Shown: positions 56,801-63,949 of the stretch, in pieces
Layout: each line of letters starts with the position of its first letter
How positions within the stretch are numbered: position 1 is the first letter of the stretch
Source: Ophiura sarsii
Taxonomy: Eukaryota > Echinodermata > Ophiuroidea > Amphilepidida > Ophiuridae
Direction: 5' to 3'
Assembly (NCBI GenBank): GCA_035610835.1
Contig: CM069445.1
Location: 32,600,811 to 32,664,810, forward strand
DNA: 64,000 nucleotides
Notes under the pieces: generated by a model
Databases searched by the model: none
Seen by the model: the letters and a program-made list of their open reading frames with translations, nothing else
Told to the model about the DNA's origin: nothing
Made by a program: the position numbers and the translations under genes

Positions 56801-57660
56801 TGAAGAGACACAGGTGGTACACACAAAGGAAGTCGCTATCTTAATCCGTTTAGACGACATGTATTCACAAATTTTCATTTTCACACCTCAGATAATGCGT
56901 TGTTTTTCTGCTTCCGTTGTTCGGTTTTAAAAATAAGGTAGGTGGGAATGCACTGTAGGAAAACGTATTACTGATAATCTTATTTGCAAACGTCTTACCT
57001 TTGCGGTGTTCAAAAAATATTTCCATAGTAAATTAGTCGCTGCTGTGACACAGTGTGTATCTGTTTTGAAACCAGTGGCTATGTCATGTACCATAATTGC
57101 AAGCAATTGGTACATGAAGTTAGGTATACGTATTCGCTACAACTACAACGTATTTTAATTGGTTTGAGCATGCACACTTCAGTCACGGGACGTCTAGCCA
57201 GACATTGCCGGGTGGGGCATGAGGCCTACTTGATTGATGAGTTTTGACTTGAGTTGTTTTGTGAGTTGTAAGTTGTGACTCGACTCGTCAGTCGTCACTC
57301 GAGACTCGAGTCGAGATTTATTATTATTGACTATAAATTTTGACTTGGTCACAACACTGCTATCTCATCTGTCTTCTGTTTTGATTCCGTATTGGAAGAC
57401 TTATTTGAAAATAATGCTGTCATTATTAAACCGACCTTTTGAAACCTGCCTAAAAATAGGTTTTTAGCAAAAGCAGCTGAATGTGTAGTACATGTGGAAA
57501 CCTGTCGAATTCGTCTACTTTCCGAACAACATTTGACTCTCCCGCTGCTTTTGCTGTGTTGATGCATCGTTCCGAGCCTGTTTTGACAGGCATAAGAAAG
57601 TGTTCTAACATCGTGACATTGGTGTGTCCTCCAACATCGTGATAGATGTCGGCAAAGCAT
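26723..57660 (-). CDS. ACAD9: acyl-CoA dehydrogenase family member 9 (complex I assembly factor), 15 exons found
   Basis: Mitochondrial matrix flavoprotein of the acyl-CoA dehydrogenase family. ACAD9 acts mainly with ECSIT and NDUFAF1 in complex I assembly and keeps some dehydrogenase activity. Fifteen GT-AG exons join in phase, except that one short exon (length 3n+1) between 35497 and 32138 was not found; the known parts give about 644 residues against 621 in human. The order is an Arg-rich presequence, [82 protein letters not shown] and SEGTNEILR, which keeps the catalytic Glu though the human Phe before it is Ser. The tail [19 protein letters not shown] fits ACAD9 better than VLCAD. Intron 7 holds an antisense YR retrotransposon. 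Confidence 0.93.
27636..27837 (-). CDS. ACAD9: ACAD9 exon 15 in order
   Basis: [40 protein letters not shown] and [20 protein letters not shown]. Acceptor TACTTTCAG, donor GTAGGT chosen over an earlier GTATAT because it keeps phase with the last exon. Confidence 0.95.
27927..28400. repeat. repeat family R2, copy A (ACAD9 intron)
   Basis: Inverted relative to 46390-46860. Shared motifs include CAATAAATGCG, GAGAAATTAGACAAATCAAT, CCCGCAGGGAAGTG and TTCAATGCACTC. Both copies lie within ACAD9 introns. Confidence 0.7.
28602..28703 (-). CDS. ACAD9: ACAD9 exon 14 in order (tentative)
   Basis: 34 in-frame codons from KYGIILKF to [11 protein letters not shown] between an acceptor GTACACCAG and donor GTGATG. 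Both phases fit exons 13 and 15, and the end aligns by position with the helix before [11 protein letters not shown]. Sequence similarity is weak. Confidence 0.5.
29348..29640. repeat. partial copy of the 34812-35238 hAT-like element
   Basis: Begins CAAGGCTCAAGATAACAGG and shares GGGAGCTACTTTTTTCAAAA, ATCATGGGATTTATTGAGAA and GGGAGCTAACTTTTTATTAA with the longer copy; the right terminus is degraded. Confidence 0.7.
30678..31642. mobile_element. TIR element, CAGACATGCCAAC ends, 6-bp target duplication
   Basis: CAGACATGCCAAC and GTTGGCATGTCTG ends are flanked by TCATTT on both sides. CCCGTATTTTTAA-type motifs lie inside both ends. The middle carries a nested tRNA-derived SINE (about 30990-31145). 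Confidence 0.7.
30990..31145 (-). repeat. tRNA-Asp-like SINE
   Basis: On the minus strand: A box TGGCTCAGTTGG (31133-31122), anticodon loop CTGTCAA (GTC) and B box GGGTTCAAACC (31090-31080). The acceptor and T stems pair poorly, so it is not a working tRNA. The tail ends GGGAGTGTTAGGGTTAA, as at 47240. Confidence 0.65.
32024..32138 (-). CDS. ACAD9: ACAD9 exon 13 in order
   Basis: [20 protein letters not shown] and [18 protein letters not shown]; acceptor TATTTTCAG, donor GTGAGT. Needs two bases from a preceding exon (12), which I could not find between 32139 and 35496. YVHSDLK matches the LVHPEL position of VLCAD. Confidence 0.8.
32139..34810. other. ACAD9 intron DNA, should contain the missing exon 12
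   Basis: AT-rich, with a low-complexity TTTAAAT/ATTTAAA stretch at 32270-32720. I looked for a 3n+1-long exon on the minus strand with acceptable splice sites; every candidate had an in-frame stop or the wrong phase. Confidence 0.5.
34812..35238. mobile_element. hAT-like element with CAAGGCTCAAGATAA ends
   Basis: Inverted ends CAAGGCTCAAGATAA and TTATCTTGAGCCTTG. Flanks CCTACAAT and TCCACAAT are an imperfect 8-bp duplication. No transposase. Confidence 0.7.
35497..35680 (-). CDS. ACAD9: ACAD9 exon 11 in order, catalytic Glu
   Basis: [40 protein letters not shown] and [20 protein letters not shown]. The SEGTNE Glu is the catalytic base position of the family. Donor taken as GCCG/GTAATG, leaving one base. 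Confidence 0.95.
35957..36297. mobile_element. hAT-type MITE, 341 bp, exact 8-bp target duplication
   Basis: TAAGGTCACGAATTTTC and GAAAATTCGTGACCTTA termini flanked by CACTAATG (35949-35956 and 36298-36305). Inner repeats of TTCCGCG in both orientations. Confidence 0.88.
36895..37030. repeat. fragment of the CAGTGGCGTAGC MITE family
   Basis: GGTAGCCAGTGGGGAGGG, a C-run at 36920, then TTGGTTGAGATTGGTACTGT and CATTTGACAAGGGGAATCAT, all seen inverted or direct in 7463-7763 and 53484-53822. Confidence 0.6.
37253..38033. mobile_element. TIR element densely packed with CGTATG/CGTATC motifs
   Basis: Termini AAGGCCCTGTCACACCATAG and ATGGTGTGACAGCGCCTT form imperfect inverted repeats extending into CCTGAACGTATGCC / GGCATACGTTCAGG. 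Between them CGTATG, GCGTATC and similar words recur more than twenty times. No ORF of note. Confidence 0.75.
38256..38446 (-). CDS. ACAD9: ACAD9 exon 10 in order
   Basis: [40 protein letters not shown] and [20 protein letters not shown]; acceptor CATCAACAG, donor GTGTGT. Arg of TRKQF belongs to the FAD/dimer contact region of the family. Confidence 0.97.
38782..38931 (-). CDS. ACAD9: ACAD9 exon 9 in order
   Basis: [40 protein letters not shown] and GAGILKKLI; acceptor TATTTAG, donor GTAGGT. Confidence 0.97.
39272..39412 (+). repeat. YR element split repeat A1
   Basis: 141 bp from AAATATCTTTTCATTTGGTA to GACGTATTATTT, repeated without a visible difference at 44317-44457. Confidence 0.92.
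39461..39714 (+). pseudogene. YR element gag-like remnant
   Basis: Begins [20 protein letters not shown], includes a stop after AELKRAS (TAA near 39656), continues in the same frame with [18 protein letters not shown] and meets TAG. FxRKGNxxxxxFN is a motif seen in Ngaro gag proteins. Not functional as it stands. Confidence 0.6.
40764..41622 (+). pseudogene. YR element reverse transcriptase, frameshifted
   Basis: N-terminal part [20 protein letters not shown] with ENGYKLPF, then [20 protein letters not shown], a PFGL motif, LYIDD (41362 on) and a WLGITW block: the domain order of DIRS/Ngaro reverse transcriptases. Stops near 41048 and at 41330 plus further shifts interrupt it. Confidence 0.85.
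41694..42316 (+). pseudogene. YR element RNase H, frameshifted
   Basis: [12 protein letters not shown] (first Asp) and [20 protein letters not shown] (second Asp region) then LDVQWIPRN fit the DIRS/Ngaro RNase H. A stop at 41898 and frame changes split it. Confidence 0.75.
42664..43291 (+). repeat. three tandem units of about 210 bp inside the YR element
   Basis: Units start near 42664, 42874 and 43086 with AAATTTGGCGAGACC (third unit TAATTTGGCGAGACC) and end GATAGTTATAAAGTTAC. Each contains ACTG/GTATGAG and, about 50 nt later, TTGCACTTGCAG/ATGG, an arrangement like a very short intron. The recombinase frame starts right after the third unit. Confidence 0.85.
43294..44032 (+). pseudogene. 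YR element tyrosine recombinase, frameshifted
   Basis: An N-terminal SAM-like part ([20 protein letters not shown]) leads to the catalytic domain. The first catalytic Arg lies in AGFLRFNEL (about 43720), then HSLRAGG gives His-x-x-Arg, HGRW the His/Trp and GYVKDS the Tyr. A shift near 43510 and extra bases at the GCATATATATGC stretch (about 43717) break the frame. Confidence 0.85.
44162..44318 (+). repeat. YR element split repeat B1
   Basis: 157 bp from TGACATAGGGGAGGACAGTC to TTAGGGAAGAA, repeated at 44831-44987 with one difference (GTGAAACG versus GTGCAACG). It abuts A2. Confidence 0.9.
44317..44457 (+). repeat. YR element split repeat A2
   Basis: Second copy of A1, joined directly to B1. 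Between A2 and B2 is a 370-bp spacer with a GAAGATGAA purine-rich run (44645-44700). Confidence 0.9.
44831..44987 (+). repeat. YR element split repeat B2 (3' terminus)
   Basis: Last 157 bp of the element; host intron DNA resumes at CTGCAAATAC. Confidence 0.9.
45100..45202 (-). CDS. ACAD9: ACAD9 exon 8 in order (just 5' of the retrotransposon-bearing intron)
   Basis: [20 protein letters not shown] then [14 protein letters not shown] plus one base; acceptor ATTTCAG, donor GTAAGT. The YR element begins about 110 bp into the following intron. Confidence 0.96.
45715..45786 (-). CDS. ACAD9: ACAD9 exon 7a (24 codons)
   Basis: [20 protein letters not shown] then TNDE; acceptor CACCTAG, donor GTAAGA. 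Seventh coding exon in order. Confidence 0.95.
46390..46860. repeat. repeat family R2, copy B (ACAD9 intron, inverted to copy A)
   Basis: Reverse-complement counterpart of 27927-28400: TTTGAACCAATCAGA, GAGTGCATTGAAAGTG, CCCCTGCGGGGTCGTG and CATTTATTGACCTATAAT. A TAG triplet run borders it. Confidence 0.7.
46896..46974 (-). CDS. ACAD9: ACAD9 exon 6
   Basis: Completes [20 protein letters not shown], then YLLNGNK. Acceptor CACTATAG-type (TTATAG), donor GTAAAA. Confidence 0.95.
47240..47402 (-). repeat. tRNA-derived SINE, shares its tail with 30990-31145
   Basis: Minus strand: A box TAGCTCAGTCGG (47388-47377), B box GGTGCGATCC (47345-47336), and tail CCTGGGGAGTTAGGGTTAA. Different tRNA-like head, same tail as the Asp-like SINE. 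Confidence 0.65.
47508..47835 (+). repeat. tRNA-derived SINE with a TTGGGCAAGGCACTT core
   Basis: A box TGTGGTCCAGCGG (from 47517), B box GGGTTCGAGCCCC (47561-47573), then CCTTGGGCAAGGCACTTTAC, a core I associate with widespread metazoan SINE families. Tail in TTTACTTTCTTTACTTTTAC. Confidence 0.75.
47962..48045 (-). pseudogene. ACAD9: partial duplicate of ACAD9 exon 5, copy 2
   Basis: Minus strand reads [19 protein letters not shown] followed by AG/GTAGTT. In frame with exon 5 over this length but two residues shorter. Acceptor not evident. Confidence 0.65.
48113..48187 (-). pseudogene. ACAD9: partial duplicate of ACAD9 exon 5, copy 1
   Basis: Minus strand reads [15 protein letters not shown] followed by AG/GTAGGT, matching the exon 5 end with its donor. 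One codon is missing and a stop (TAA) lies just upstream in frame. No plausible acceptor. Confidence 0.65.
48284..48384 (-). CDS. ACAD9: ACAD9 exon 5
   Basis: [20 protein letters not shown] then [13 protein letters not shown] plus AG before GTAGGT. Partial decayed copies of its 3' part lie downstream in the intron (47962-48045 and 48113-48187). Confidence 0.96.
48695..48801 (-). CDS. ACAD9: ACAD9 exon 4
   Basis: [20 protein letters not shown] then [16 protein letters not shown]; acceptor CTCTTGCAG, donor GTGGGT. Confidence 0.96.
49106..49582. mobile_element. MITE between ACAD9 exons 3 and 4
   Basis: TATAGTAGATTCGCAGACTT and GTCTTTGAATCTACTATA form inverted ends; GGCCGG / CGGCC continues the pairing. 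Non-coding. Confidence 0.65.
49607..49708 (-). CDS. ACAD9: ACAD9 exon 3
   Basis: Encodes [20 protein letters not shown] and [13 protein letters not shown]. Acceptor TTTTTTCCAG, donor GTGAGA. Confidence 0.95.
50158..50400. mobile_element. element with GGCGACAAAAAAACC ends and TACCTGAGAGGT motif
   Basis: Left GGCGACAAAAAAACCTGTTG is roughly mirrored by CAACAGGGTG...GGCGCCGAAAAAGGC on the right. CCGACCCTACCTGAGAGG is the inverse of the motif at 3450 and 21790, so three copies occur in the window. Confidence 0.55.
50631..50724 (-). CDS. ACAD9: ACAD9 exon 2
   Basis: [20 protein letters not shown] then [11 protein letters not shown]; acceptor ATTATAG, donor GTAAGT, ends with one extra base. Confidence 0.93.
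50806..51000 (+). pseudogene. LINE reverse-transcriptase C-terminal remnant
   Basis: Plus strand reads LWLGHVK, then after a shift [20 protein letters not shown] and [18 protein letters not shown] with stops. The 'WLGHVxR... GxRxRxRPxxxWxDNxxxW' pattern is typical of the end of LINE (CR1/I/Jockey type) polymerases. Broken. Confidence 0.6.
52134..52230. repeat. left half of the CAGTGGCGTAGCC MITE family
   Basis: CAGTGGCGTAGCCAGAGGGG with a G-run and TTGGCACTGTCGGTTGAGAT; no right terminus. Confidence 0.6.
52613..53095. repeat. tandem array, five units of about 108 bp
   Basis: ACCAAATC starts at 52613, 52722, 52830, 52937 and 53055. Each unit contains AGGCCTTACGGATCTTATTT and AGAACACACCA. The minus strand is open for 131 codons across most of it, probably by chance since the unit lengths vary. 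Confidence 0.85.
53484..53822. mobile_element. hAT-type MITE, CAGTGGCGTAG family, 8-bp near-perfect TSD
   Basis: Starts CAGTGGCGTAGTTAGG, ends CTGGCTATGCCACTG. Flanks ATTTTTGT and ATTTCTGT match at 7 of 8 bases. Confidence 0.8.
54404..54795. mobile_element. MITE, TTATGCTGAAAGCATAC termini
   Basis: TTATGCTGAAAGCATACTA and TAGTATGTTTTCAGCATTA ends; interior rich in CGACC/GGTCG words. Non-coding. Confidence 0.65.
55662..55965 (-). repeat. composite tRNA-derived SINE (head and tail)
   Basis: Minus strand from 55965: GTGGTGCCGTGGTC, GAGCGTCGTAATACTGCTG, GAGTTCAATACGAT (B-box-like), then tail CGGAAGTCACATAGAAATG to CATCCCGGTCTG. Head fragment also at 8425-8552, tail fragment at 6868-6990. Confidence 0.7.
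56000..57435. other. ACAD9 intron 1, part near exon 1
   Basis: No exon or element recognised on either strand; the short frames look like chance. Confidence 0.5.
57436..57660 (-). CDS. ACAD9: ACAD9 exon 1 with mitochondrial presequence
   Basis: ATG at 57660-57658 in a good context (AAACC before it). 75 codons: Arg/Cys/His-rich and nearly free of acidic residues at first ([15 protein letters not shown]), then [15 protein letters not shown], which matches the family's FAKELFLGKI segment. Donor AAG/GTCGGT, phase 0. Confidence 0.85.
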
Positions 57661-58263
57661 GGTTTTCCGGAGAATTATGACCGTATAAAAACTTATTTCA
57701 TTCGTGTTTTCGCACACAGAACTTTTTGACCTTTGACCTCATAAATGATCGTAGTCTCAAGCAAAATCGATCAGTCGTTCATCACTTGTTATCAATACAA
57801 CGTTATCTTGGTTATGGTTATGACATGGTTCAATTTATGACATCATTTTAGTTTTACGGACGACCAAAATTTGTTCTGAAGACGACGACACACAGATATA
57901 CACTACACTCTTAAAACAAAATGGAGTACATTTTAATAATAACCTACAGTCAATACCTTTGTTAAAATAAACACTGTCGGTGCAGCAGTTTTACGGTCGA
58001 TGGGGTGGAAGCATGTTCTGCTGTCTACTGAAGACAGCAAAACAGGCTCCGACGATTTTGGGGTGTCTCATGACTCGACTTGCTCGACCGACATCATGAA
58101 TGGTCTTGCTCGTGTATTTCTCGTTTTGGCTATAATTGGCTTAACCTATCTCTTATGCGGGGTACCTTTTTTGTTTACGCATGTATCCATAGCGTCGATA
58201 AGGGGGGGGGGGGGGGGGGGGGGCTCTTTAACGTGTAAAAACGTGTACAAAAACGATGAGTTG

Positions 58264-59030
58264 GGCATGTGGGGTTTGAACAGGCAAATGAGTTGGGGCA
58301 TGCGGGGCCCTTCGGGGCGGGTTTTACTGTATGGGGCCCGGTACAAGCATAAGTTGCTGTCAGTGTTATTTTTTGTAGCCTAATAGGCCTATGTAATACT
58401 CCTATTCAAAAAGATTCATTTATATGAATGTACCTTAGCTGAATAAATCAGTTGGGGCACTGGCGCCCGTCTGGGGACCCGTTCAGGCAATTGTTGCTGT
58501 CATTATAGTATTTCAATTGTATAACCTATCCTGTATAGATCCAATGAAAAAAGATTCAACCATGTAATGTACCTCTTCGGCTGAATAAATCAGATGGGTC
58601 CCTTTGGGGCTGCACTCTCTCGGGCTCCGTAGGCCTACAGGCAAAAGTTGCTGTTATTGGTACTATTTTTGTATAAACTATCATGTAATAGTTCCGAATC
58701 ATAAAGATGTATCCATGTACCTCTTCGGCTGAATAAATCAGCTCTGGGGACGTGGGGCTACTGTATGCATGGTAAGGGGCCCCGCACAAGCAAATGTTGC
58801 TGTCATTGGTATTTTACCCTAATGTGCATATATAAGTTCCAATGCAAAAAGTTTCATCCATGTACGTCTTCGGCTAATTAAAACCATATTGGGGGGGGGG
58901 GGGGTGGGGGGGGGGCTACTGTCTGGGGCCCCGTAACAGGCAAAAGTTGCTGTCATTGCTACCTTGTTACAAGTACCCCCTCTAAGGAATCATATCCAAC
59001 AAGTTTTGTCTTAGGCTGATTAAACACATG
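58264..59030. repeat. degenerate tandem repeat, about five units of roughly 130 bp
   Basis: GGCTGAATAAATCAG (or GGCTAATTAAA), GGGGCCC/GGGCCCCG and AAAGTTGCTGTCATT recur in that order near 58436, 58572, 58731, 58870 and 59010. G-runs occur at 58203-58222 and 58892-58915. Confidence 0.75.
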
Positions 59031-59343
59031 TTTGGCCCCTCCGTATACAAATTATTGACTTTTGGCCCCTAACTGACTTACTTGGACCATCAAACCTTTT
59101 GTACCTTCTCAGCTGATTCTGGGCAGTCCTGGCCTAACACGCTTGTTGGGCTTTTACATATGTTCAGCAATAGGTTTTCAATACACACACAAAGGGTTTT
59201 CATTAAGTATGATGAACAACCGGGATCATTCACTCAACGACATTCCAACATTTTGCTCAGGTCTTTTTCAATAGTGAGAGAATAAGTACAAAAAAGGGGA
59301 GTTACCAAAAAAGGGGCCACCCAGGGATCGCATAGTGCAGTGG

Positions 59344-60655
59344 CCAGCGTTCGAAATAAGAAAAATATATTGGTCATCCACCGGATAACCTAGGTTGGGA
59401 TTTTGGTCATCCGCCAATATTTTTGCTTATCCGCATTTTTTCAGTGGCAAGCTCAAAAATCATATTTTTAAGCGAGTCTTCATATATACACATACATATA
59501 ATTATTGACAACTCCACATTAACCTCTATGCTCCATAAACATGATAAACAACTTTCTCTTTATTTTACAATCTCCTCTCTTTTAACTACTCCTTTTCTTC
59601 AGTCACTTATTTGTTCTAGTCGTCACGTTCTTTCAGTTCGTCTCTCAATAGGACGACCAGCTGTAAGCCCTGAAATGCATCCTGATGATCCTCTTCTTCA
59701 TTCGTTCATCTCCCGACTCCATTGGATCTGTATCCAGGTCATCCTCATCTGACTCAGCATCATGTTTCACAACTGCAGGGTCGGTGTCGTCCACTGTGTC
59801 AGTGTCATCCTCATTTACAGCTTCTAATGCATCCTGATGATCCTCTTCTTCATTCTCTTCTCCCAACTCCATTGGATCTGTATCCAGGTCATCCTCATCT
59901 GACTCCGCATCATGTCACAACTGATGGGTCGGTGTCGTCCACTGTGTCAGTGTCATCCTCATTTACAGCTTCTAATGCATCCTGGTGATCCTCTTCTTCA
60001 TTCTCTTCTCCCAACTCCATTGGATCTGTATCCAGGTCATCCTCATCTGACTCAGCATCAAGTTCCACAACTGCAGGGTCGGTGTCGTCCGCTGTGTCAG
60101 TGCCATCCTCATTTACAGCTTCTAATGCATCCTGATGATCCTCTTCTTCATTCTCATCTCCCAACTCCATTGGATCTGTATCCAGGTCATCCTCATCCGA
60201 CTCAGCCTCAAGTTCCACAACTGCAGGGTCGGTGTCGTCCGCTATATCAGTGTTATCTTCATCATTTGCAACTTTTAATGCATCCGGATGATCCTCTTCT
60301 TCACTTTTATCTCCCGACTCCATTGGATCTGTATCAAAGTCATCCTCATCGACGCAGCCTCAAGTTCCACAACTGCAACTGCAGGGTCGGTGTCGTCAGC
60401 TGTGTCATTGTCATCCTCATGTGCAGCTTCTATGGGTTGGTTCATTCACGACCATGACTTGTTCTTTCAGTAGGCCTACGTCTCTCAATATGACGGTCAG
60501 GTCTATAGCATCTAATGCATCCTGGTGATCCTTTTCTTCACTTTCATCTCCCATCATTTTGGTCATCCGCCGGATGATCGGCCAAGAAAAACTGGTCATC
60601 CGCCGGTAGATTAGGTCATTTCGGATGACCGGATGGCCGCTATTTCGAACGCTGG
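59344..60655. mobile_element. 1.3-kb TIR element with 6-bp duplication carrying an acidic-coding repeat
   Basis: CCAGCGTTCGAAATA (59344) and TATTTCGAACGCTGG (to 60655) are perfect 15-bp inverted ends, each flanked by CAGTGG (59338-59343 and 60656-60661). Subterminal GGTCATCC(G)CCGG motifs repeat inside both ends. The interior is the 150-bp tandem array described separately. No transposase recognised. Confidence 0.8.
59675..60450 (-). repeat. 150-bp tandem repeat encoding acidic 50-residue units
   Basis: About five units; GATCCTCTTCTTCATTC recurs at 59690, 59840, 59989 and 60138. On the minus strand a unit reads MELGEENEEEDHQDALEAVN, then EDDTDTVDDTDPAVV and ESDEDDLDTDP. The longest open run is 60323-59910. 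A missing base near 59917, another change at about 60350 and a shift near 59720 break the frame. Almost all variation between units is conservative (D/E, T/A). Confidence 0.8.
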
Positions 60656-61322
60656 CAGTGGCACTGTAACAGATGTTCGAAAAGGGGGTTCAATGTGTCA
60701 CTTTGACACCACCACCCCCCCCCCCCCACACCGCCACTCACATTGGGCCTATTATATCCTGTCTTTTTTATGATAATTATAATATTATAATAAAACTGGT
60801 TGACTATATTCGCATAGGAGAGGTGTTTTTGAATAATTATTATATATTAGTATAAATAAAAGCGCGCGTCAATAATGCGACGTTTTCTTTGAAATACTCA
60901 GTAAATAATCAACGAACAATAATTAAGGCTCACGTTATCATGCATCAGGTCGATCAATCTTAGATTAACAGCTATTGAATTGGTTTTCAAATAGAGTGCA
61001 CTGAATTGATTTTTTTATTAGCATTTTGTAAAATAAGTTGATTGTTGAGTAAATGAATATTGATATTATTATGTGAAGACAAATGCTGCATGCATGCTGC
61101 CCTTGCACACTGTTGTTTTGTTGCCAGTGGACTTATGTGGGCTATACGCGACGTTCAACTTATTACAACCAATTCCAAACAACGCCTGAAACATGGAACA
61201 GCCGATTATACTAATCTTCGAAATAATTTGAATCTATAAAATGTCTCGTTTATGAATAACAAATTGCACGAATGTGTATAGTTTTGAGCGACTTTTTGAA
61301 ATAATTATAGCAACTTTAGACT

Positions 61323-61403
61323 ATGCTCAAAATAGGATTTTCGCTATGCAATGCCTTTTGGTCTATTCTGACCTGGATTATTGTCTGGTGCTACGTTTGT
61401 CAG
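61323..61403 (+). CDS. candidate first coding exon with signal peptide, unknown gene
   Basis: ATG (61323) with A at -3 opens 27 codons: MLKIGFSLCNAFWSI and then LTWIIVWCYVCQ, a short basic start and a long hydrophobic core, ending CAG/GTAAGA. A possible next exon in matching phase is at 63950. Could be a chance ORF; no homologue recognised. Confidence 0.4.
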
Positions 61404-61631
61404 GTAAGAATGATTATGCATGACTTATGACTTTTTATGAGCAAAAAAGAGAATTAGATATTTAATAAAATTATATTAAATTTTGTTAAGAGATCTTCAA
61501 TGTGTAAGTCTCGACGCGTTGTCATTATCTATATAATATAGAAATAGAAAGCCGGGTAGAGACCTAAATACCGTATGGGGATTATGGTGCAACTGGTCCA
61601 AAATGAAGGTTTTTGTAATAGCATGGGTATA

Positions 61632-62420
61632 GGGGAAGGTGGGGTAATGGCGGACGCGGGGTAATCGCGGACAGGGCTGTATCTAGAGGCAGGTGAAAGA
61701 AGGTGGTATTTTGCCACCCTATGATGTTAGGTGCCTCTCCATTGAAATCACACAAAACCTAAATGGGATGGTTGTCTCGCAAATTCTCGCGAGAATTACA
61801 AAAATCACTTTTTGGGCAAGTTGATATTTTGGTGCATTACTTTCTCTTTGAAACTGGTATTTCTACATCAAGGAAAACAAAGTCTTATTATTTTTTTATT
61901 TAATGTATGATACCTTCTGATAAAAAAGAAATGAATTCGGAGTCACAATGATGAGCATAATAATAAGAGAGGATGTGCCCATACATTGTACATGGATTGG
62001 GGTAATCCCGGACATGTACCGTTTCCATGGTAACCAACATGGGCGTGGTCAATTTAACATCATAAATCGGTAATAGTTGTTGACCATATAAATATGTGAC
62101 ATTGTTCTTTGATTTCTGCTACACTTTTAAAAATTGTATTTTTTAACTCCCATTGAAATACTGTATTCCAATAAAAAGAGGGCTGCCATTGAAAAATACG
62201 GTCCGGGATTACCCCCAGAGTGTGGGGTAATAACGGACGACGCCATTTTTTTTTATTGCGTCGTAGCTTCGAATTTCAAAATGATGAGTTGATAAAAACT
62301 TGATAAAAGGTAGAACCATCACAGTGCTTTGTGTTTACATGATTTTTATTGTTATATGACGTATCATATGTGTGTTATACCTCTCTGACAAAAGGTGTCC
62401 GCCATTACCCCACCTTCCCC
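61632..62420. mobile_element. TIR element with iterated GGGGTAAT..CGGAC motif, TA target
   Basis: GGGGAAGGTGGGGTAATGGC and its inverse GCCATTACCCCACCTTCCCC are the ends, both flanked by TA. GGGGTAAT followed by 2-3 bases and CGGAC occurs several more times inside in both orientations (about 61660, 62000, 62205, 62225). Confidence 0.8.
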
Positions 62421-62839
62421 TACTGATTTCTGTTGAACAGTACGATAGCTCATTATATAGGAATTTAATAACAATACCGTTGAAACTTGACATAATTATA
62501 TCTTTACCTTCTACATGCCCAACAATTTGCAAATTTGGGGTAATTTCTTATGTGATATTCTCCAGGTTTTTGAAGCCACCTCCTTCAGTGACTGATTGAA
62601 AATTCACATAGTAAGGGCGATTTATGCGGGATTTATGAAGATGAGTTTAGATCATGTTTGATGTACTTTATACGATTGATAGAACAGTCATCTGAATATG
62701 CTAAGTGCATATTGCAGTGATTGGTGCCAGTTTTGTAGTGTGTTCAAAGACTTTTCGAAATGTGAAAAATGGCACTCATGTTGCTATGGACATTAGCATG
62801 GTTTGGTTGAGGTAAATTAATATTAAATACAAGGTATTA

Positions 62840-63085
62840 CACTCTTGGAAAAAGGGTGCTTCAGGGGTTCTTGGCTGTCCCGTATATGGAACCTTATTTA
62901 GAACCTTTATAGGTTCCACAAAGAACCTTTAAAGGTTCAAAAAGAGCATAAAATGCGTCTTTAGAACCTCTAAAGGTTCTCTACAGAAGATTTTGGGGTT
63001 CTTTAAACTAAAAGAACCTTTAACCGTGAGGGTTCCATATACGGGACAGCCAAGAACCCCTGAAGCACCCTTTTTTCTAAGAGTG
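62840..63085. mobile_element. 246-bp MITE with about 55-bp inverted ends, TA target
   Basis: Ends CACTCTTGGAAAAAGGGTGC and GCACCCTTTTTTCTAAGAGTG, flanked by TA; pairing continues through TCAGGGGTTCTTGGCTGTCC and CGTATATGGAACC. The centre holds repeated AGAACCTTTAAAGGTTC palindromes. Fits a Tc1/mariner-type MITE. Confidence 0.8.
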
Positions 63086-63949
63086 TATCTATAAAGAAAG
63101 TTACAAATAAAGTTATCATGGTTATTAATTAAGTTGAGTTACTAGTGTTTGCAAATATAATAACGTTTCTGCTATTGAATTACATAGACTTGCTCTAGAA
63201 TGGTTCAAAACCTCTATATTATGAATTTGTATTATATTTTGAATTGTGTCTGTTAACGTAAAGATATAATGTCAAGAAGAAATACCACGATTTATGTATT
63301 GTGTTCACTGCCATTTGTGCATATTAACCATTGGGTCATCATGGTTATATTGACTAACTTCCCCAGTGACATGATAAGCTTGCCAATTATCGAGATAGTT
63401 TTAGATGATGATTTTAATTATCAAGTAATTAAAAACAGAAAGTGTTATAATAACTTATATATATAGACATATGTATGGGTTATCTGAACATCGCAACTCT
63501 GTTACCATTTTTATACTATATTCATAACGTTTTATTTTTAAAAAAAGTGTAGTCGAAAACTTCGCGCGTAATTTCTGTGTTGTGTATTTTAACCATTGGA
63601 ACATATTGTTGCGCCATTGATGGGTTAAGTGGTCCACGCCAAGTCAAGCTTTTCAGTTAGTGGTAATTGACTTTTTTTAAATATATTTTTAAAAACATTA
63701 ATATATGCTATATGTAAACAGATAGCAATTTGGTAAATATTTACCCGCGCTTTAATCTTTTATACCGTAAAATATGCTTAACCTTTTCCTAGTTTCCCCA
63801 TCCTCCCCTACGAGTATTATATAAATTATGTAGAAATTATAGATTATGTAGAAATTATAAATTAGGTAGAAATTACTTTTGTGTCATATTCAAATACACA
63901 ATGCAAGGTCTGTGTGACAATAATTAATTCGGCTATCTTTTAAATATAG

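Noticed and set aside
58000..58383. 127-residue ORF upstream of ACAD9 as a divergent gene
   Set aside because: Part of it is a translated G-run and it runs into a degenerate tandem repeat; no conserved domain or splice structure.
61323..61403. Transposon-encoded leader
   Set aside because: It lies outside the TIR element that begins at 61632 and ends in a clean splice donor, so a host exon is preferred, at low confidence.
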